The notes beneath the pieces are model-generated. The model was not told the origin of the DNA. It saw nothing but the letters and a program-made list of their open reading frames with translations, and did no database searches. A stretch of 64,000 nucleotides of DNA from Thalassospira alkalitolerans (GTDB taxonomy: Bacteria > Pseudomonadota > Alphaproteobacteria > Rhodospirillales > Thalassospiraceae). Position numbers and translations under genes: made by a program. The stretch's first letter is position 1; each line of letters opens with the position of its first letter. Of the stretch, positions 6,221 to 13,763 are shown one piece after another. The stretch lies in NCBI RefSeq assembly GCF_002115745.1, contig NZ_JFKB01000002.1:371098-435097 (forward strand), given 5' to 3'.

Positions 6221-6880
6221 TCACACTGCGGCCATGTCCAGCGGCAGGGTTTCCCATTTGCCGTTGGTTTCATTGCGTTTCTGGAAACGGACATAGGCTT
6301 TGGTGTCCTGCACATGGATGCTGTCTGAAATCGCCTCCATGGCGCGTTTCCACTTTTCGTCTGCGATCTGGAGGCGGCGCAGGCCAAGGACGCGACCCGT
6401 ACTGATCTTGCCTTGCTGATCGGTCTGGAAAGCGTCCTGCACCAGCGTCTGGATTTCCGGGCGGGAGCCTTCGGACCATTCGATGATGCACTCATCAATC
6501 AGGGCCTTGGCCGCGATCAATTTTTCATCAAAGGCAAGGTTTTCTGACACCTGCCGCATCATCCGCATGTCGCCTTTGACCGTGGTCAGGGTGACGTTGC
6601 CTTTGGTGCCGCCGACCGTCACGCCGTATTTCTCGGCAGACAACTGGATGAAAGCCTGAATGTCGGCCATGACTTCGATCTTGAAGTCGCGAAGCTGCTT
6701 TTGCAGACCTTCGACCGTGCCAAGTTTTTCGCGGACCAGACCATCGCGCAAACGCAGATCGTCAGATACCTGTTCAAGCGGGATCAGCTTGCCTTTGGCG
6801 TCTTCGAGATACTGCTGATCGCGAACGGTCACGACCGGCAAGGCCTCGTTTAGATTGGTCATGTCTTTGATATGTTCCAT
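6221..6880 (-). CDS. DUF3164 family protein
   Basis: This 219-residue protein fits DUF3164, a family common in early regions of Mu-like phages. It has a long coiled-coil centre (LEQVSDDLRLRDGLVREKLGTVEGLQ and following) and a conserved KISTGRVLGLRRLQIADEKWKRAMEAI segment near 150-180. The ATG at 6880 follows AAGGA by 8 bases; an open extension to 7147 overlaps other genes and is rejected. The function is not established; the position among replication and host-takeover genes suggests a DNA-linked role. Confidence 0.75.
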   Translation of the reverse strand: MEHIKDMTNLNEALPVVTVRDQQYLEDAKGKLIPLEQVSDDLRLRDGLVREKLGTVEGLQKQLRDFKIEVMADIQAFIQLSAEKYGVTVGGTKGNVTLTTVKGDMRMMRQVSENLAFDEKLIAAKALIDECIIEWSEGSRPEIQTLVQDAFQTDQQGKISTGRVLGLRRLQIADEKWKRAMEAISDSIHVQDTKAYVRFQKRNETNGKWETLPLDMAAV

Positions 6881-6912
6881 GTCTTCGTTCCTTAGGTGTT
6901 CGGGGATATCGA

Positions 6913-7023
6913 TTACTTTTTCCGGGATGTAATGGCGGACCATCGGTCCCTCCGGGGCGGTAGCCAGATGTGGCGCATGTAACGCCACCATTGGGTGATT
7001 GGATTTCCACGTTTCATGGTCAT
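6913..7023 (-). CDS. Possible 36-residue basic microprotein
   Basis: A short ORF of 36 residues begins at an ATG overlapping the TGA of the DnaA-domain-I-like gene (ATGA), as is usual in this operon. The product is very basic and Trp-rich (TQWWRYMRHIWLPPRRDRW). It would fill the otherwise empty 139 bases before DUF3164. No homologue is recognised and chance cannot be excluded. Confidence 0.35.
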   Translation of the reverse strand: MTMKRGNPITQWWRYMRHIWLPPRRDRWSAITSRKK

Positions 7024-7271
7024 TCGCTCCGATCCACATAGACCCGTAGTTCAGCGGCCTTGAATGTGTCTTTGAGCTGGTTGCCGAAGCGGTTACGGGC
7101 AGCATCGGCGTGCATGGCGCTCGGTGCTGCAATGACCAGCGTGTCATTCTCTAACCGGACTTTCAGGGGCATGATCCATGTTGCGTACAGGAATGAACCA
7201 ATGCGACTTTGAACGGCGGTCAATCTGCTATCTTTCGCTTTGATCGAACCGGTTGCGGTTGACTGCTTCAT
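7020..7271 (-). CDS. Stand-alone DnaA domain-I-like protein
   Basis: This 83-residue protein resembles the N-terminal domain of DnaA: LYATWIMPLKVRLENDTLVIAAPS aligns with the WIRPL...DNTL...AP pattern, followed by the ARNRFGNQL helix and an LRVYVD end strand. It stops where DnaA's linker would begin, with no AAA+ or DNA-binding domain. DnaA domain I recruits the DnaB helicase and regulators such as DiaA. A phage copy could load DnaB at transposition forks or titrate host initiation factors. The ATG at 7271 overlaps the upstream stop (ATGA). The match is by eye and needs a profile search. Confidence 0.6.
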   Translation of the reverse strand: MKQSTATGSIKAKDSRLTAVQSRIGSFLYATWIMPLKVRLENDTLVIAAPSAMHADAARNRFGNQLKDTFKAAELRVYVDRSE

Positions 7272-7564
7272 GCTGCGCTCCCCCCGTCGTCCGTGGTAAA
7301 GGCGCTGCAAATCTTGCTCATGCGTCGATCCGCCAGACTTACAACCGTGCCAGTGACAAGGCCGCGCTGAATGGCGGCAATATTCGGGGCACCGGCACCT
7401 ATGGGGCCGTGCGATTTTTCGTACTGACCTAGGTCGACGGACATCAGCCCAAGATTATCGAGCAGAATGCTTGTCTGTCGGGCACTCAGATACAGCTTCC
7501 CATTGTGTGCTGCGGCGTTGGACATTAGCGTTTTGGTCAAGTTGGAAAGGTCTTCACTCAGCAT
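7268..7564 (-). CDS. Hypothetical prophage protein with a chromosomal homologue
   Basis: This protein of 98 residues starts MLSEDLSNLTKTLMSN and continues KLYLSARQTSILLDNLGLMS, with the same spacing as the chromosomal protein at 22288-22566 (RLYLSRQTTDILLSNLQFLS). They therefore look like the same family, one in the prophage and one in the host. The start at 7564 overlaps the end of the regulator gene upstream; the longer start at 7663 is inside it. Function unknown; its place between a regulator and a DnaA-like protein suggests early phage control. Confidence 0.6.
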   Translation of the reverse strand: MLSEDLSNLTKTLMSNAAAHNGKLYLSARQTSILLDNLGLMSVDLGQYEKSHGPIGAGAPNIAAIQRGLVTGTVVSLADRRMSKICSAFTTDDGGSAA

Positions 7565-7904
7565 TGTTGCAGTCCTCCCGATGTTCGCAGGATTGGCAGA
7601 TTTGCCATTGACGAAGGGCACGGGGGCTGGTCGTTGGCATCGACCGTGCGGCAAATTCCACACAATCGTTTTTCGTGATGCTTGCGCCCTGTGCCGGGCA
7701 GTAGAAAGTCGGTTCCGGCCCGCCGAGAACTTCGAGAACGCGGGCCTCTAACTGATCAGTGTTCGCGGTGTATTTTCCGCCATTGGCCAGCGATACTGAC
7801 GACCGGGCATAGCCGATGCGTTTTGCGGTATCCGTGACCGATGTGCGTTTGATTTCCTCGGCCAAAAGAATGCGCCATTCAGGGAGTTCACTGATTGCGT
7901 TCAT
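7554..7904 (-). CDS. Early-region HTH protein with C-terminal cysteine cluster
   Basis: This 116-residue protein has an N-terminal helix-turn-helix (SVTDTAKRIGYARSSVSLAN, about residues 20-40) like those of LacI/Cro-type proteins, and a C-terminal half with cysteines in FYCPAQ, NDCVEF and CQSCEHREDC that could bind zinc. Such proteins are common in BcepMu-type early regions. The ATG at 7904 has GGGGGTG upstream; a longer open frame to 8123 runs through the next gene. It could regulate early genes or act in replication; both are inferred. Confidence 0.65.
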   Translation of the reverse strand: MNAISELPEWRILLAEEIKRTSVTDTAKRIGYARSSVSLANGGKYTANTDQLEARVLEVLGGPEPTFYCPAQGASITKNDCVEFAARSMPTTSPRALRQWQICQSCEHREDCNNAE

Positions 7905-8472
7905 GGAGCACCCCCGTGTTGCGGTCATAGATACCGCCTTTGCGCAGGACCGGCGCTTGAGGGCCGGTGTGGCGGATAAGCTGGTATCGTTTGAAGCCGT
8001 TGGAGGTGAGTGCTTCACCGGGGGCACGGCGCAATTCGCGGAGGTATCCCGCTTGGCACAGATGTTTGAGATACTTCTGAACATTATTGCGGGCGTTCTT
8101 TTCCTCGCCTTTGGCCGTGACACTCAAAAGGTCATCTATGGTGAACTTTTGTTTGACGGACATCACTCGCCAAACCCGCAGGCGGAGATTGGTGCCTTTC
8201 TGTTTTCTTACTTTGCCTGTGAGCGGGGCATTTGGACCACTGGTCAGAGCTTTGCCATTCGCCCGACTTTCCATGCCTTTTGATGTTAGCTGATAGCAGC
8301 CAAGCTCAACCCGTTCGATAAGGCCTCGGCTCATCAACTTGAGCGTTGCCTTAACGATGTTGTGTCGTGAATGCTCAGACAACGCTGCATCCAGTTCATC
8401 AATCGTCAGGCAGGCTTGTGGCGGCAATTGATCGCGCACAGCTTCTTGAATGAGGGAGCGACCCGTGCTCAT
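7888..8472 (-). CDS. Tandem winged-helix prophage protein
   Basis: This 194-residue protein seems to hold two winged-helix units. The first (residues 20-70, CLTIDELDAALSEHSRHNIV then LKLMSRGLIERVELGCYQLT) and the second (about 105-165, FTIDDLLSVTAKGEEKNARN then LKHLCQAGYLRELRR) share the same order of helices and wing. A basic linker joins them. It directly follows muB with a 4-base overlap, so it belongs to the transposition operon. A role in DNA binding is likely; target and family name are not known to me. Confidence 0.65.
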   Translation of the reverse strand: MSTGRSLIQEAVRDQLPPQACLTIDELDAALSEHSRHNIVKATLKLMSRGLIERVELGCYQLTSKGMESRANGKALTSGPNAPLTGKVRKQKGTNLRLRVWRVMSVKQKFTIDDLLSVTAKGEEKNARNNVQKYLKHLCQAGYLRELRRAPGEALTSNGFKRYQLIRHTGPQAPVLRKGGIYDRNTGVLHERNQ

Positions 8473-9233
8473 TTTCCACCTCGCACGATGATCGGGCGGG
8501 AGGTTTCGCGGTCGTTCAAGAGAACTTGGCCGGTCATTTCAGCAACACCAATTACCGTGTTGCCCTGCATCTTGCCGAACCGCTCGATATGCGCGATGCC
8601 TTCCTTGACCTCGCGGACATACCCATTCGATTTGTCATGCAAAAGTGCGATCAGGTCTTCTTTAACCTCGACTTCGCACAGGCCGCACACCACCTTTTCG
8701 GTATCTTCAATGGTCATTTTCTCGAAGCGGACATATTGACCGACACGAGATGTCACCTGCGGGAAGCGTTTCAGGCTATCGCGAACCTTGCCCATGCCGA
8801 CCAGAACGAACGGGACTTCAACCAAGTCACTTAGATCGCGGATGGACGAAAGCATCTTCTCTGACCGGGCGATATAATCGCACTCATCGACCCCGACGAA
8901 GAACATCTCGCCATTGTCCTCAGCCGCTTTGGCCTGCATGGACAAAGCTTCAATCAGAAGGCGGTATTTACGTTCAAAGGATGCCGGTTTTTCCCGAACG
9001 CCGCAGGCTTCAAGCAACTCGCCGAGCATCCAGTTTGGTGTCCATTCACGCTTTGCCCGGACAAACGCGCTGGCATTCTGTGCTGCCAGATAGCTGACAT
9101 TTTCGGTTTTTCCGAGGCCGGGGGAGCCATCAACAACAACGAGGCAGGCTTCACCCGCACCGCGTTGCTCAATCGCGGCCATACCGGCCATCATCTTCTT
9201 GACGTTTTGCGTGTTTACAAACTTGAGACGCAT
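8469..9233 (-). CDS. MuB-like AAA ATPase, transposition target-selection protein
   Basis: This 254-residue protein has a Walker A GSPGLGKT (36-43) and Walker B FFVGVDE (111-117) and follows muA, as MuB does in Mu-like phages. MuB polymerises on target DNA with ATP, delivers it to the transpososome and protects the phage genome from self-insertion. The ATG at 9233 is preceded by AAAGG at 6 bases; the longer frame to 9422 overlaps muA and is unlikely. The C-terminal part is helical, as expected for the MuA-interacting and DNA-binding domain. Confidence 0.85.
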   Translation of the reverse strand: MRLKFVNTQNVKKMMAGMAAIEQRGAGEACLVVVDGSPGLGKTENVSYLAAQNASAFVRAKREWTPNWMLGELLEACGVREKPASFERKYRLLIEALSMQAKAAEDNGEMFFVGVDECDYIARSEKMLSSIRDLSDLVEVPFVLVGMGKVRDSLKRFPQVTSRVGQYVRFEKMTIEDTEKVVCGLCEVEVKEDLIALLHDKSNGYVREVKEGIAHIERFGKMQGNTVIGVAEMTGQVLLNDRETSRPIIVRGGK

Positions 9234-9257
9234 AATTAACCTTTCTGCTCTTCGTGG

Positions 9258-9275
9258 TGCCGCTTTGCAGCGGCA
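9258..9275 (-). other. Hairpin between muA and muB
   Basis: A perfect 7-bp stem (TGCCGCT / AGCGGCA) with a TTGC loop lies in the 52-base gap between muA and muB. No T-tract follows, so it is unlikely to be a terminator. A 14-codon ORF (MNAAAKRHHEEQKG) spans it with a GAGG before its ATG. It may tune the MuA:MuB ratio; inference only. Confidence 0.35.
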
Positions 9276-9285
9276 TTCATTGACC

Positions 9286-11460
9286 TCACGCGGCCTTGCG
9301 ACCAACAATCCGCGTGGGGTCGATTTCTTCCATCGCCAGAAGCTGGCGGAAGGAAGCCTTTTCGAGCCGCTCTGAAAGAGCCGCACGATCCTGTTCGGTG
9401 ATTTGTTCGGGGTTGGCTTCAAGCCACATCACCCATTCGATATCGTCTTTGAAAACGGGCCGACCGTTAGCCTGTGTTAGAACCGGCTTTGGCTGTTCAA
9501 TGCGGGCCAGCATTTCGTCAGCAGCCTTGATCTGGAAATCTTCCATTGGAACGGCTGGCTGATATTCGATTTCAAGTGCCGGGCCTTTGGCCTCTGCAAT
9601 GATTTCCTGCCGTTTTTCTTCGATACGACCCAGCCGTCCTTTAGTGCGGGCGGCAAGAATCTGATCCTGCTTGCTCTGGGCGGTGCGCAGGGTGTCGCCA
9701 TCGAAATAAGCACGGGCATTGGCATCTAGTTCGGCAACCGCCAGAAGGCGCATTTCAAAATCACGGACCCAGACCCGGTTGGCATCATGAATGTCATATC
9801 CAACCAGAACGTCTTGCCCGTGATAGGCTTCAAGGTCATGGCTGAAATAGACATTGTTGAGTATACGGACCTCACAACGGGCGACCGTGCGCCGGTCATA
9901 TGGGCGCAACAAGTCTGAGGCTTCTGAAACAGCGATGGTGCGGGTTTTTCCGCCCTCGGAAAGCCATTCCCCCCAAACTTCTGCCGGTGTCTGGTGCCGT
10001 TTGACTTTGGTTTCAGGATCGCGAACGCGTTTCAGACCGGATTGCGGCTTGTTGTTATAGGTATCAATCTGTTCTTGAATGAACGCCCTGAATTCATCCC
10101 ACGTCACATCAAACCGGCTTCTGACCTTCCTTTTTGCGGCCTGTATCCGGGCGCGATCGATGTAGCGTTTCGCTTCCTTGTCGAGTTCCGAACCGCTATA
10201 GGCGACAAGCTTCTTGGCCCATTGGCGTACATTGCGGTTGAAGCGTTCAATAACCCCGCGTGCCTGTGAGTTGTAAGGCAAAGAGGTTTTCTGTGTGATA
10301 CCCCACCGGTCAAAGAAACCAATGGCGGTGGAGCTGAACATCTCGTTCTTAAAGCCCTTGCCGTTATCCGTGTAAAAGATCAGGGGCAGGGCGCTATGTC
10401 GTCCGTCATCGCGTTCGATAACCGCGTGTGACAGGGCTTCAAGGACGCCAATGGAGTTCTCGGCCAGCCCGACCGACCACCCGACGATATAGCGGGTGAA
10501 AACATCCATCGTGAATGTGATTTCCGGTTGGAATGGTTGCCCGTGAAACGGATGCTCGATCTTGGCGCGGAATGTATGACCATCGGCGGTGTAGACCGCG
10601 CCGGGCCAAAGCTCTGATACGTCGCGCCGTGTGAATGCTTGCAGGCTTTTAAGGGCCTGTGGCCCCATGCGGCCCCGGTTCTTGTCGACAACAGAAACCT
10701 TGTTGGCAAGGAAACGCCGCGCCTGATCATAAGACGGCATGTCAACGCCATCGGGCAGGGTGCTTGGCAGCTCTTCCAGCACCGCTGTAAGTGACGGCTT
10801 GTAGGGATCAGCCCATAGTTGCATCAGGGCAGGTGCCCATGCCGGGATTTCGTAATCCAATTTATTCGCCGGTGTCGGGGCGAGGGCAAGAATGCCACCT
10901 TTTTCGTGATCGAGAACCCACTGATAGAGGGTGCGGCGCGATATCTTGTGTGCGCCTTTCGCGGTCTTTACGCGGCGACCACTTTTGGCGTTGGCGATGC
11001 CAACCAGTTCTTGCAAATCAGTCGGCAACTGACCGGCCTTTGCCAGTTCAACCACCATATCAAGTGCTTGATTGCGTCCGATTACCTGCGTGTGTTCATC
11101 GACCAAAGCAATGAGCGAAGCGCGTGCGTTCATAACGTCGCGCTGGAAGTCGTTCAGGTCGTCGCTGTTTCGTGTCTTTTCGGGGGTGGTTACGTGTGCC
11201 GGGAGTTCATCAAATAAGTCAGGCTGAACAGAAATTTGACGGCGGGCATAGGTTTTACGTGCTTCCTTGGGAAGCAGCGAAACATGATATTCCCAACCAC
11301 CGCCGCTTTCGGTTCTGGCACGGGCGAGAGGTGATCCGTTCTTCGATTTTACGGTTTTCCAGTTGGACCTTTTTGCTCGATCAATAACGCCTTGTTTCGT
11401 CTTCGGTGTATCTGGGAGACCCAAATCGGCTATTTCTTGAGGTGACAACCATTCTTTCAT
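9286..11460 (-). CDS. Mu-type DDE transposase (MuA)
   Basis: This 724-residue protein is a MuA-type transposase. The N-terminus (MKEWLSPQEIADLGLP) matches the winged-helix domain that recognises the enhancer. The DNA-end-binding domain follows, with HTH-like SRRTLYQWV near 174-182. The rve core holds the DDE triad: D293 in YTADGHTF, D365 in FYTDNGKG and E405 in RGVIERFN. The C-terminal part (about 520-724) carries the Mu-transposase C-terminal region used with MuB. It pairs the phage ends and performs strand transfer for integration and replicative transposition. Length and spacing appear complete, so the element may still be mobile. Confidence 0.93.
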   Translation of the reverse strand: MKEWLSPQEIADLGLPDTPKTKQGVIDRAKRSNWKTVKSKNGSPLARARTESGGGWEYHVSLLPKEARKTYARRQISVQPDLFDELPAHVTTPEKTRNSDDLNDFQRDVMNARASLIALVDEHTQVIGRNQALDMVVELAKAGQLPTDLQELVGIANAKSGRRVKTAKGAHKISRRTLYQWVLDHEKGGILALAPTPANKLDYEIPAWAPALMQLWADPYKPSLTAVLEELPSTLPDGVDMPSYDQARRFLANKVSVVDKNRGRMGPQALKSLQAFTRRDVSELWPGAVYTADGHTFRAKIEHPFHGQPFQPEITFTMDVFTRYIVGWSVGLAENSIGVLEALSHAVIERDDGRHSALPLIFYTDNGKGFKNEMFSSTAIGFFDRWGITQKTSLPYNSQARGVIERFNRNVRQWAKKLVAYSGSELDKEAKRYIDRARIQAAKRKVRSRFDVTWDEFRAFIQEQIDTYNNKPQSGLKRVRDPETKVKRHQTPAEVWGEWLSEGGKTRTIAVSEASDLLRPYDRRTVARCEVRILNNVYFSHDLEAYHGQDVLVGYDIHDANRVWVRDFEMRLLAVAELDANARAYFDGDTLRTAQSKQDQILAARTKGRLGRIEEKRQEIIAEAKGPALEIEYQPAVPMEDFQIKAADEMLARIEQPKPVLTQANGRPVFKDDIEWVMWLEANPEQITEQDRAALSERLEKASFRQLLAMEEIDPTRIVGRKAA

Positions 11461-11924
11461 CGCGCACTTCCCTTCCAGCGACGCCGAGCCGCGAGTTGAG
11501 ACTTCCGCAATTGTTCACGTTGATCCTCAATCATCGCGTCATCGACAGCACCGAGGTAGCGCTCTGGGATTACTGCGAGGTCGAACCGCTCAAGCTCCAT
11601 CCCAAATATCCGGGCGTCGCCCGTGGCGTGTAGGAGAGCAAACGCACGTTCAAGGCTAATTGTGTGACTTTCTCGGGCCATGCTGGAATAGGCATCCAGT
11701 ATGTTTTTCGTTACCTCTTCACCTGTGTATTCCGACATAGCGGCAGCTATCTCTTCGCGGGTTTTGCCGCAATCCTTGAGGACTTCTGAAACGGCTCTAC
11801 TGATTCGTTGAGAGAAACTTGAACCACGGACACGTTCTGGCTGTGTGAAGCGAACGGCAACCGCAGGCGGGTTCCATTCCGTGAGCAGATCGAGTGTCGT
11901 GTTATCACCGCGTGCCTTAACCAT
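11457..11924 (-). CDS. Hypothetical early protein preceding muA
   Basis: This 155-residue protein is helical, with a segment ISRAVSEVLKDCGKTREEIAAAMSEYTG that could form a helix-turn-helix and a C-terminal basic helix ending RKSQLAARRRW. Mu-like phages related to BcepMu carry a similar-sized protein between Ner and the transposase. The muA start overlaps its stop (ATGA), so both are co-translated. A regulatory or DNA-binding role fits the position, but the family is not identified. Confidence 0.6.
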   Translation of the reverse strand: MVKARGDNTTLDLLTEWNPPAVAVRFTQPERVRGSSFSQRISRAVSEVLKDCGKTREEIAAAMSEYTGEEVTKNILDAYSSMARESHTISLERAFALLHATGDARIFGMELERFDLAVIPERYLGAVDDAMIEDQREQLRKSQLAARRRWKGSAR

Positions 11925-11984
11925 GATCGACCTATCTGAATGCGTGCATTAGAGAAAATTGAATGTCAGGAGATAGCCCGGTGT

Positions 11985-12284
11985 TCATGCAGCGATGTCT
12001 TTTTGACAGTGACCAAGTCGCGGAAAGTCCGTATAGTTTGCGGCAGGTTGAGGCTTGAGGCGTTCACCGGTTTTGCTGTCATATCGAGACGGCCAAATCG
12101 CGCTGGCGGGCAATTCGAGGAAATAGGCAATCGCCCATTCGCCTTCGATGCTCGGTTTACGGGTCGCTGTGCGTGGGGTGCTTTCGGGCAGTCCACATTT
12201 ACGGGCAACATCGGCAAAGGTCAGTCCTTTGCCTCGCAGCAAATACTGGATTTCTTCCGGGCGTTTGTCGGCACGGTGCGCCAT
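11985..12284 (-). CDS. ner: Ner-like winged-helix regulator of early transcription
   Basis: This 99-residue protein matches the Ner/Nlp family: LLRGKGLTFADVARKCGLPE is the HTH, then SIEGEWAIAYFLELPASAIWPSRY is the hallmark C-terminal half with WPSRY. In Mu, Ner represses both the early promoter and the repressor promoter, favouring lytic growth. GGAGAGA lies 4 bases before the ATG. It is the first gene of the leftward early operon and faces the repressor across the control region, the usual Mu arrangement. The tail ends in a Gln/Lys-rich stretch of unknown value. Confidence 0.85.
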   Translation of the reverse strand: MAHRADKRPEEIQYLLRGKGLTFADVARKCGLPESTPRTATRKPSIEGEWAIAYFLELPASAIWPSRYDSKTGERLKPQPAANYTDFPRLGHCQKDIAA

Positions 12285-12303
12285 AAGTCTCTCCTCAATC
12301 AGA

Positions 12304-12327
12304 ACCGGCCCCTACCCTTTGGCCGGT
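12304..12327. other. Hairpin in the leader of the early operon
   Basis: A 7-bp inverted repeat (ACCGGCC / GGCCGGT) with a 10-base loop lies 20 bases before the ner start. On the plus strand it is followed by TTTGTTT, so it could terminate rightward-directed transcription; on the minus strand it would be a leader hairpin. Function inferred only from its structure. Confidence 0.4.
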
Positions 12328-12360
12328 TTGTTTAGGTCGTTAGCGTCATCGAATGATGAG

Positions 12361-12507
12361 ACTATGCACGTAATAACGCGCAACAGCAAGTGCAAATGCG
12401 CACTTTACTGTTCTAAAATGCGCATAAAAACGTGAATAGTGTGAGTTTTTGTTTGTTATCAATGGCTTGTGCGGGCAGTAAAGTGCGCATTTGCGGGAGA
12501 GGTCAAT
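12361..12507. promoter_or_regulatory. Early/repressor control region of the prophage
   Basis: The divergent gap between ner and the repressor holds three TGCGCA cores: two in the 19-bp inverted copies and one in the palindrome ATGCGCAT (12418-12425). Leftward, TTGCTG then CATAGT with 17-bp spacing is a possible weak promoter near 12390-12360. The repressor and Ner are the expected binders. The elements are read directly; the promoter call is tentative. Confidence 0.6.
12392..12494. repeat. Perfect 19-bp inverted repeat, likely repressor operators
   Basis: Bases 12392-12410 (GCAAATGCGCACTTTACTG) recur exactly, in reverse complement, at 12476-12494. The copies are 65 bases apart and flank the ATGCGCAT palindrome. 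The right copy ends 13 bases before the repressor start, so a bound protein would block that gene, while the left copy lies in the early promoter area. DNA looping between the copies is possible. Confidence 0.75.
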
Positions 12508-13221
12508 TTGACTGCTGAAGACGAAAGCAGTAAAGCGTTTGCCGAAAGGCTGCGCCTCGCCATGAATGGGGAGTCTGCTCGTGCGTTTAGCGCCAGAATT
12601 GGGGTTTCGCCCAGTGCGATGAACCAATACCTAGGGGCTAAAAGCGAGCCCACACGTCCCGTTCTGCACGCTATAGCGCGCGAAGCGGGGGTTTCATTGC
12701 CATGGCTGATAACAGGTGAAGGGGCGATGTCTGCCGATGGGCAGGCCGTATCCAAAGATAAGGAAACCGGAAACGGGCTTCTTGTCCCTGTTGACGTTAG
12801 CGGATTTACGCCGGTTCCTGTCTTTGATGTGCGTGCTTCTGCAGGTGGTGGAGCTATAAATTTCGGTGAAGTGGTTTCCGGCTATCTCACTTTACCTGTA
12901 AGCTATTTAAAGGACCATTTGGGCGTAAATCCCAAGGACGCCTGCGGTGTTTATATCAACGGTGACAGCATGGAGCCCGCTCTGGAAGACGGTGCGATTG
13001 CTCTGTTAGACCGTTCAGAAGACGCCCGTGCAAACAACGGGGATGGCATATACACTTTTCGTATAGCCGAGGAACTCTATATCAAACGGCTTGAACGTCA
13101 GGGGAGCCGTATCGTTGTGCATAGTGATAATCAGGCTTATCGCCCTTGGGAGATAAGCGATCACGATAAAGCCCAAATGAAGATACTTGCTCGGGTCGTT
13201 GGATCATTCAGAAATTTGTGA
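12508..13221 (+). CDS. Prophage repressor, XRE-HTH plus S24 peptidase domain
   Basis: This 237-residue repressor has an N-terminal HTH (ARAFSARIGVSPSAMNQYLG) and a C-terminal LexA/CI-type S24 domain with the catalytic serine in NGDSMEPAL (S154) and lysine in YIKRLER (K193). An ASAGGG segment marks the usual cleavage area. I chose the TTG at 12508 because GGGAGAGG lies 5 bases before it; a GTG at 12469 would read through the operator copy. Unlike Mu's own repressor, the S24 domain suggests induction through RecA-assisted self-cleavage after DNA damage. It is transcribed away from the lytic genes, with a secreted protein gene following. Confidence 0.88.
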   Translation: MTAEDESSKAFAERLRLAMNGESARAFSARIGVSPSAMNQYLGAKSEPTRPVLHAIAREAGVSLPWLITGEGAMSADGQAVSKDKETGNGLLVPVDVSGFTPVPVFDVRASAGGGAINFGEVVSGYLTLPVSYLKDHLGVNPKDACGVYINGDSMEPALEDGAIALLDRSEDARANNGDGIYTFRIAEELYIKRLERQGSRIVVHSDNQAYRPWEISDHDKAQMKILARVVGSFRNL

Positions 13222-13229
13222 GATCGCAA

Positions 13230-13763
13230 ATGTTCAGAACTATTACGTTTGTAGCAATGTTCGCCTTTGCGTCGTCTGCATATGCGCTTGATGAGATGAA
13301 TTTGCGCTTTGACGGGAGCATCACCGGAGATCAAAGGGTAAAGGCGATGAAAATTTTTGCCGAACTTACGGACACCGGATGTTCAAACATTATTAAATAT
13401 CAGGACTCTATCGATAACATTACCTTCTCCTCTTATGAGGAAGAATTGAATGTTGCCGACGATTCTTGGGGAACTGGAAACCCTACGACCGACTACCGGT
13501 TTGATGAATACGGCTGGACAGCAGCCGTGACAATGGATGTCCGCTTGAAAGATGGTCCCGATTTGCATTCGGATTTTCAAAGACAGAACGGGGCCAGCTC
13601 ATCTTTCAGCATTGGAACGGATGGAGAAAAACCGGGCATCGTCGTTTTCAACGATTTGTCGAAAGCTTCGATTGTGTGCGGCTTTGCTCCGATGGATGAA
13701 GTCCGGGAAGTGGGGCATCGTTTCGCGCCGATCCCCGAATTGCGAGGACTGTTCGACCAATAA
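13230..13763 (+). CDS. Secreted protein encoded in the repressor operon
   Basis: This 177-residue protein begins with a clear signal peptide (MFRTITFVAMFAFASSAYA, cleaved before LDEMN), so it is exported. The mature part has two cysteines (DTGCSN and SIVCGF) that could form a disulfide. It lies 8 bases behind the repressor stop, so it is expected to be made in lysogens. Genes in this place often change the host surface or exclude other phages, but no family is recognised. It is probably the last gene before the prophage end. Confidence 0.6.
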   Translation: MFRTITFVAMFAFASSAYALDEMNLRFDGSITGDQRVKAMKIFAELTDTGCSNIIKYQDSIDNITFSSYEEELNVADDSWGTGNPTTDYRFDEYGWTAAVTMDVRLKDGPDLHSDFQRQNGASSSFSIGTDGEKPGIVVFNDLSKASIVCGFAPMDEVREVGHRFAPIPELRGLFDQ

